From the NCBI GenBank assembly GCA_035512595.1, contig DATKDU010000161.1, positions 1-10,015 of the forward strand: a stretch of DNA of 10,015 nt, written 5' to 3'. A program made the position numbers and the translations under genes. Of the stretch, positions 6,533-10,015 are shown piece after piece (position 1 is the stretch's first letter; the number at the start of each line of letters is the position of its first letter). The notes under the pieces were generated by a model, which was not told the origin of the DNA, searched no databases, and saw only the letters and a list, made by a program, of their open reading frames with translations. This DNA is from DATKDU01 sp035512595. Lineage in GTDB: Bacteria > Planctomycetota > Planctomycetia > Pirellulales > Pirellulaceae.

Positions 6533-7292
6533 AACGGTTGAAGACACGACGACCACTGTCTCTGCGAATTATCTCCCCAAGTCCGACCCCAATCGCATTT
6601 ACCGGATCGTGGGGTTCCTTGAATATTCGATGGCCCTGAAGTACCTCGATCAACTCGCGCTGACGAGCAGCGAAGAAGAGTTCAGCGCGATCGACGAGAT
6701 CATCAAGTCCGAGCCGGAGTTCAAGGTCTATACCAACCTGTCGCGGCGGCTCCAACTCGCGCCATCCTCGCTGACCGAGAAGCCCGCCCGCGAGCAAGAC
6801 GACTTTTCACGGCACGGCTTCAAGTGGGTGACGGCCCTGGCGCGGGTCGAGCTGGGGGGAATGCTGGGGAGCTTTACGACGCATCCGGCACCTTTCGCGG
6901 CAGTCGCGGGCAAGGGCTACGATGCGCCGGAGTATATGGAATTGCTCGTGGACGGCGCGCGGACCCACTACTGGGCGCTGGCCAGCGATCCGCAGTTCAA
7001 GCTGGTGATGAAGAAGTTCACGCCCGACGCCAAGTCGCTGACCCACCTGCGGCGGCTGAACCTGGCCACCGCCTTCATCAAGGCGGCCGTCGGCATTTCG
7101 CCCAAGCAGTTTAGCGCCGTGCAACTGGCCGAGTTGCAGTCATACCTCGAGCCCATCAACGGCGCACGAAAGAAAATTCGCACGACGATCGAGTTGTACC
7201 TGGCCAGCATTCAGACCGCGTCCAGCAGCAAGCAGAGCAACCACCTCGTGGAACAGTGCTTCGACGGCGTGTGCATGCAGTACAGCGACTGA
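6516..7292 (+). CDS. C-terminal continuation of the exported protein (after in-frame TGA)
   Basis: This encodes 258 residues if counted from the TTG at 6516, but the frame is open from 6501, directly after the TGA of the preceding gene and in the same frame. No convincing independent start exists. The TTG has only a distant GAGG 13 nt upstream, the ATG at 6511 is out of frame and meets a stop after one codon, and the first in-frame ATG is at 6630. There is no signal peptide, although the N-terminal half has one. The sequence is coding-like, mixed helical and strand, and ends in CFDGVC plus a short tail, a possible disulphide pair. The family is not recognised. The most likely status is the 3' part of one gene with the frame at 5208, split by a nonsense mutation, a sequencing error or recoding. 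A separate gene is less likely. Confidence 0.65.
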   Translation: MTGTVKTVEDTTTTVSANYLPKSDPNRIYRIVGFLEYSMALKYLDQLALTSSEEEFSAIDEIIKSEPEFKVYTNLSRRLQLAPSSLTEKPAREQDDFSRHGFKWVTALARVELGGMLGSFTTHPAPFAAVAGKGYDAPEYMELLVDGARTHYWALASDPQFKLVMKKFTPDAKSLTHLRRLNLATAFIKAAVGISPKQFSAVQLAELQSYLEPINGARKKIRTTIELYLASIQTASSSKQSNHLVEQCFDGVCMQYSD

Positions 7293-7370
7293 TTGCCGGC
7301 GGGCTGGACCGCCATAGTCAAACCGCCTCGGCCCGGCCACAATGTGGGGACGCATCGAAGGTCTCCGCTT

Positions 7371-9218
7371 GTGGCCGCGCCCGCGATAGAATCCGAGACG
7401 ACTGCCAAACCCGGTCCCTCCAACTGGGTCCTCGTGCGGCGAATGCTGGCCTTCGCCTGGCAGTACCGCTGGGGCTGCACCCAGTTGATCGTCTTGCAGG
7501 GCGTGCTGCTGCTGACGGCGATTGCCGCCCTCCAGTTTGCGGGCCTGGGGATCGACGTCGTCGGCCACCATGTGGACCCCGCGAAAGTGCCGCCGCCGAA
7601 ATACCCGCTGGGTCTGGCGCCGCCGGCCACGTGGTCACCTTTGGCACAGGTCTCGATCATTGCGGCGATCGTGCTGACGCTCAGCCTGGCCCGCGGCGTG
7701 CTGAACTATACGAGCGCCCTGGTCTCGGCCCACCTGATCCACGCCCGGATCGTCGTCGATCTGCGGCATCGCGTGTACGACAAGCTCCAGCGGCTCAGCT
7801 TTACGTTTTTCGACACCAACGCGACCGGGACGATCATCAACCGGGTCACCGGTGACGTGCAGTCGGTGCGGGCGTTTATCGACGGGGTCATGGTCCAGTT
7901 CGTCGTGCTGCTCCTGTCGCTGATCGGATACACAGCCTACATGCTGAGCATTCACGTGGGGCTCACGGCGGCCTGCCTGGCGACGACACCGCTGATGTGG
8001 CTGGCCACGGTGACCTTCTCGCGGATTGTGCGGCCGATGTACGACAAGAACCGCGAGCTGGTCGATCGAGTGATCCTGCGGCTGGCCGAGAGCATCCAGG
8101 GGGTGCAGGTGATCAAGGGGTTTGGCCGCGAGCGGGAGGAGAACGAGCGTTTTGGGCGAGACAGTCGCCGGGTGCAACAGCAGCAGCAGGGAATCTTCTG
8201 GCGGGTCAGCTTCTTCGTGCCGACGATCGGCTACATGACGCAGATCAACCTGGTGATCCTGCTGGCCTACGGCGGCTGGCTGGTGACGCAGGGGCAATTG
8301 CCGCTGGGCTCGGGGCTGGTCGTGTTCGCCGGTCTGCTGCAGCAGTTTTCCAGCCAGGTGGCGAACCTGACGAACATCGCCAACAGCGTGCAGCAGAGCC
8401 TGTCGGGGGCTCGCCGCGTGTTTGAGATTCTCGATGCGCCGGTGGCGATCGAGTCGCCGCCGAATCCGTTGCGGCTTGCGCGGGCTCAGGGAAACATCGT
8501 TTTCGAGAACGTCTGGTTCGAGTACACGCCCGGCAATCCAGTGCTGCGGGACGTATCGTTTTCGGTCGAGCGGGGTGAGCGGGTGGCGATCCTGGGCGCG
8601 ACCGGCGCCGGCAAGAGCACGCTCTTGTCGCTGCTGGCCCGCTTCTACGATCCAACCCGCGGCCGGATCACGCTCGACGGCATTGACCTGAAGGACATGG
8701 AACTGGACGATCTGCGGCGGAGCCTGGGGATCGTCTTTCAGGAGAGTTTTCTCTTTTCCAATACGATTGCCGCCAACATCGCCTTCGGCCATCCGGAAGC
8801 GACGCTGGAGCAGGTCCGGCGGGCCGCCCGCATAGCGGCGGCGGATGACTTCATCGAAGCGCTGCCTGCGCAGTACGACAGCGTGCTGGGGGAAGGGGGA
8901 CTCGATCTGTCCGGCGGCCAGCGGCAGCGGCTGGCGATCGCGCGGGCCGTCCTCTTGGACCCGGCGATCCTGCTCCTGGATGATCCGGCGGCAGCCATCG
9001 ATCCGCATACCGAGCACGAGATCCTCGACGCCATGCAGCGGGCCATGCTCGGCCGCACCACGTTTGTCGTCGCCCACCGCCTGAGCACGCTGCGGCAATG
9101 CGACCTGGTGATCGTGCTGGAACGCGGCTGCATCGCCCAGATCGGCACGCACGAGGAGCTGATGCAAGAGGCGGGGCACTACCGCCTGGCGGCGGAGTCG
9201 CAGTTCGCCGGCACGTAG
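7371..9218 (+). CDS. ABC exporter, fused permease and ATPase (half-transporter)
   Basis: This is a type IV ABC exporter (MsbA/multidrug-like) in the inner membrane, exporting an unknown lipid, drug or peptide. From GTG 7371 it has 615 residues. This start has GAAGG at 7357-7361, nine bases upstream; the frame is also open to TTG 7293, which would add 26 residues. The N-terminal permease (about 20-345) has six likely membrane segments. A proline-rich loop lies between the first two, and the coupling region includes RLSFTFFD. The ATPase follows: Walker A GATGAGKS (409-416), Q-loop Gln457, signature LSGGQ (513-517), Walker B ILLLDD (533-538) and switch His569. The residue after the Walker B Asp is Asp538 instead of the usual catalytic Glu. 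It lies 78 bp after the exported-protein gene, without a clear promoter or terminator between, so co-transcription is possible. Its stop codon TAG touches a palindrome. Confidence 0.93.
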   Translation: MAAPAIESETTAKPGPSNWVLVRRMLAFAWQYRWGCTQLIVLQGVLLLTAIAALQFAGLGIDVVGHHVDPAKVPPPKYPLGLAPPATWSPLAQVSIIAAIVLTLSLARGVLNYTSALVSAHLIHARIVVDLRHRVYDKLQRLSFTFFDTNATGTIINRVTGDVQSVRAFIDGVMVQFVVLLLSLIGYTAYMLSIHVGLTAACLATTPLMWLATVTFSRIVRPMYDKNRELVDRVILRLAESIQGVQVIKGFGREREENERFGRDSRRVQQQQQGIFWRVSFFVPTIGYMTQINLVILLAYGGWLVTQGQLPLGSGLVVFAGLLQQFSSQVANLTNIANSVQQSLSGARRVFEILDAPVAIESPPNPLRLARAQGNIVFENVWFEYTPGNPVLRDVSFSVERGERVAILGATGAGKSTLLSLLARFYDPTRGRITLDGIDLKDMELDDLRRSLGIVFQESFLFSNTIAANIAFGHPEATLEQVRRAARIAAADDFIEALPAQYDSVLGEGGLDLSGGQRQRLAIARAVLLDPAILLLDDPAAAIDPHTEHEILDAMQRAMLGRTTFVVAHRLSTLRQCDLVIVLERGCIAQIGTHEELMQEAGHYRLAAESQFAGT

Positions 9219-9238
9219 GACAGGTTTTCAACCTGTCC
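9218..9238. repeat. GGACAGGTT palindrome at the end of the ABC gene
   Basis: Nine-base arms GGACAGGTT and AACCTGTCC around TTC form a perfect hairpin. Together with the A at 9217 it is identical to 1935-1956 in the Hsp70 gene. The G of the ABC gene's TAG stop is its first base. It lies between convergent genes, followed by AAAA, and so might serve as a terminator or mRNA-end structure, although no long U tract is present on the plus strand. Confidence 0.8.
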
Positions 9239-9261
9239 AAAAGTTCGCCCGCTTGCGGCCT

Positions 9262-9273
9262 CCGCGATCGCGG
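9262..9273. other. 12-bp perfect palindrome between convergent genes
   Basis: CCGCGATCGCGG is self-complementary and lies in the 81-bp gap between the convergent ABC and WD40 genes. With no loop it is a poor terminator. It could be a protein-binding site or chance. Nothing else is recognisable in this gap beyond the 9218-9238 hairpin. Confidence 0.25.
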
Positions 9274-9299
9274 ATCCGTGACCCACCAACTCCTGATTC

Positions 9300-10015
9300 C
9301 TATCTCTTGTCGAATTGTTTGAGGTCCCACACCAGTGCCGACGTGTCGTTCAGTCCGCCGATCAGCATCGTTCCGTCGGGGGTGAAAGCCAGCGACAAGA
9401 CCGGATGCGGGATATCGTCGATGGCGTACCGTTCCTTTCCGTCCAAGCCGTAAACCGTGATTCTGCGATTAGGCTGTCTGCTGACGACGGCGAACTGCTC
9501 GCCGTCGGGAGTAAAGATGGCTATCCCGACTCCTTTCCCCGAAAGGAGCAGCGAATTGACGCACGTGCCGGTTTCGACATCCCAGATCGTTACCGGCTGC
9601 TCATTGGCGGTGATGTCGCGCGTGCCGCCGTCGGGAAGCGGAATCTGCTGTTGCTTGCCCGACGCACTGGCCAGCAGCAGGCGACTGTCGGGCGAGAAAT
9701 CGACCGACCTGATGTGGCTCCCGTCGTTTTCCAGGATGCGCACTTCCTTGCCGGTCGCGACGTCGAAGATGTAGAGTTTTCCCAGTCCAATGCCAATGAC
9801 CAGATGTCGGCCGTCCGGCGAGAAGCGGGCTACGTCGATACTCGGGTCGGGATCGGGTTGAAACTGGTGTTCGGCGAGCACTTTCCCCGTGCGGAAATCA
9901 AAGGTGCGGAGCCAAAAGTCGTCGCCGAAGGAGTGAAAAGTCTGGCCGTCCGGCGTAAAGACGACGGCCCGCCGACCGCCGAGGTCGCCGTGCCCCGGCA
10001 GCCGATGAATTTCCT
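9300..10015 (-). CDS. WD40-repeat protein, C-terminal part (5' end beyond window)
   Basis: The frame is open from the stop (complement of 9300-9302) to the right edge of the window, so the start is missing. The GTG at 9881 is an internal valine, not the start. About 238 residues are visible. They carry at least five WD40-type units with FTPDG or FSPD turns (VVFTPDGQTF, ARFSPDGRHL, VDFSPDSRLL, AIFTPDGEQF, LAFTPDGTML). These alternate with strand ends such as YIFDVATGKEV, TIWDVETGTCV and LVWDLKQF. This is a beta-propeller used for protein-protein contacts. Such propellers are often the C-terminal half of larger proteins, for example fused to kinases or cytochrome-type domains; which applies here cannot be seen. 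The protein ends right after the last blade. It converges with the ABC gene. Confidence 0.88.
   Translation of the reverse strand, partial: EIHRLPGHGDLGGRRAVVFTPDGQTFHSFGDDFWLRTFDFRTGKVLAEHQFQPDPDPSIDVARFSPDGRHLVIGIGLGKLYIFDVATGKEVRILENDGSHIRSVDFSPDSRLLLASASGKQQQIPLPDGGTRDITANEQPVTIWDVETGTCVNSLLLSGKGVGIAIFTPDGEQFAVVSRQPNRRITVYGLDGKERYAIDDIPHPVLSLAFTPDGTMLIGGLNDTSALVWDLKQFDKR

Noticed and set aside
7293..7318. Possible promoter TTGCCG / CATAGT before the ABC gene
   Set aside because: The spacing is only 14 bp and both boxes are poor, so this is not supported.
7635..9179. 514-residue open frame antisense to the ABC exporter
   Set aside because: It lies fully opposite a gene with every ABC motif. 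The translation is Arg/His/Gln-rich without domains, as expected from the complement of GC-rich codons.
9881..9881. GTG at 9881 as the start of the WD40 protein
   Set aside because: The frame continues upstream to the window edge with another clear WD40 unit (VVFTPDGQTF), so this valine is internal.

Overview
The window is GC-rich, gene-dense bacterial DNA. Its makeup suggests a planctomycete, probably of the Pirellulales type. The pointers are a tandem pair of divergent Hsp70-like proteins (one with a DUF3731-type C-terminus), a secreted Lys/Ala-rich protein of unknown function, a WD40 protein, and many short palindromic repeats lying between and inside genes. The taxonomic call is an inference from style and not from a marker gene.

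Layout from left to right. Positions 1-192 hold no gene, only three unlike repeat fragments. Positions 193-5065 hold two Hsp70-family genes on the minus strand. The first to be transcribed (3278-5065) is a lid-less Hsp70 core of 595 residues. The second (193-3174) is a 993-residue paralogue with a long C-terminal extension. An 83-bp inverted-repeat element fills most of the 103-bp gap between them. A 142-bp divergent intergenic region (5066-5207) carries a good sigma70-like promoter for the plus-strand genes.

On the plus strand, 5208-7292 is one continuous reading frame for an exported protein, interrupted by a single in-frame TGA at 6498-6500. It would therefore be annotated as two genes, 5208-6500 and 6516-7292. 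An ABC exporter half-transporter follows (7371-9218) and converges on a WD40-repeat gene on the minus strand (9300 to beyond the right edge).

The most striking content is the repeats. Three palindrome doublets of 62-80 bp lie inside the larger Hsp70 gene and keep its frame open. They coincide with segments of about 24, 25 and 10 extra residues relative to the neighbouring paralogue, so they look like recent protein-coding repeat insertions into surface loops. A single related copy lies in the secreted-protein gene. Two other elements sit exactly on stop codons: the TGA of the smaller Hsp70 and the TAG of the ABC gene lie within or overlap a palindrome. The second notable point is the in-frame TGA at 6498, which is followed by a perfect 7-bp hairpin. 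A nonsense mutation or sequence error is the simplest reading, but readthrough or selenocysteine insertion should be excluded.

The two Hsp70 proteins probably act together, because they are paralogous, co-oriented and adjacent. No DnaJ or GrpE gene is in view and the client is unknown. I see no known defence, CRISPR or phage system in the window.
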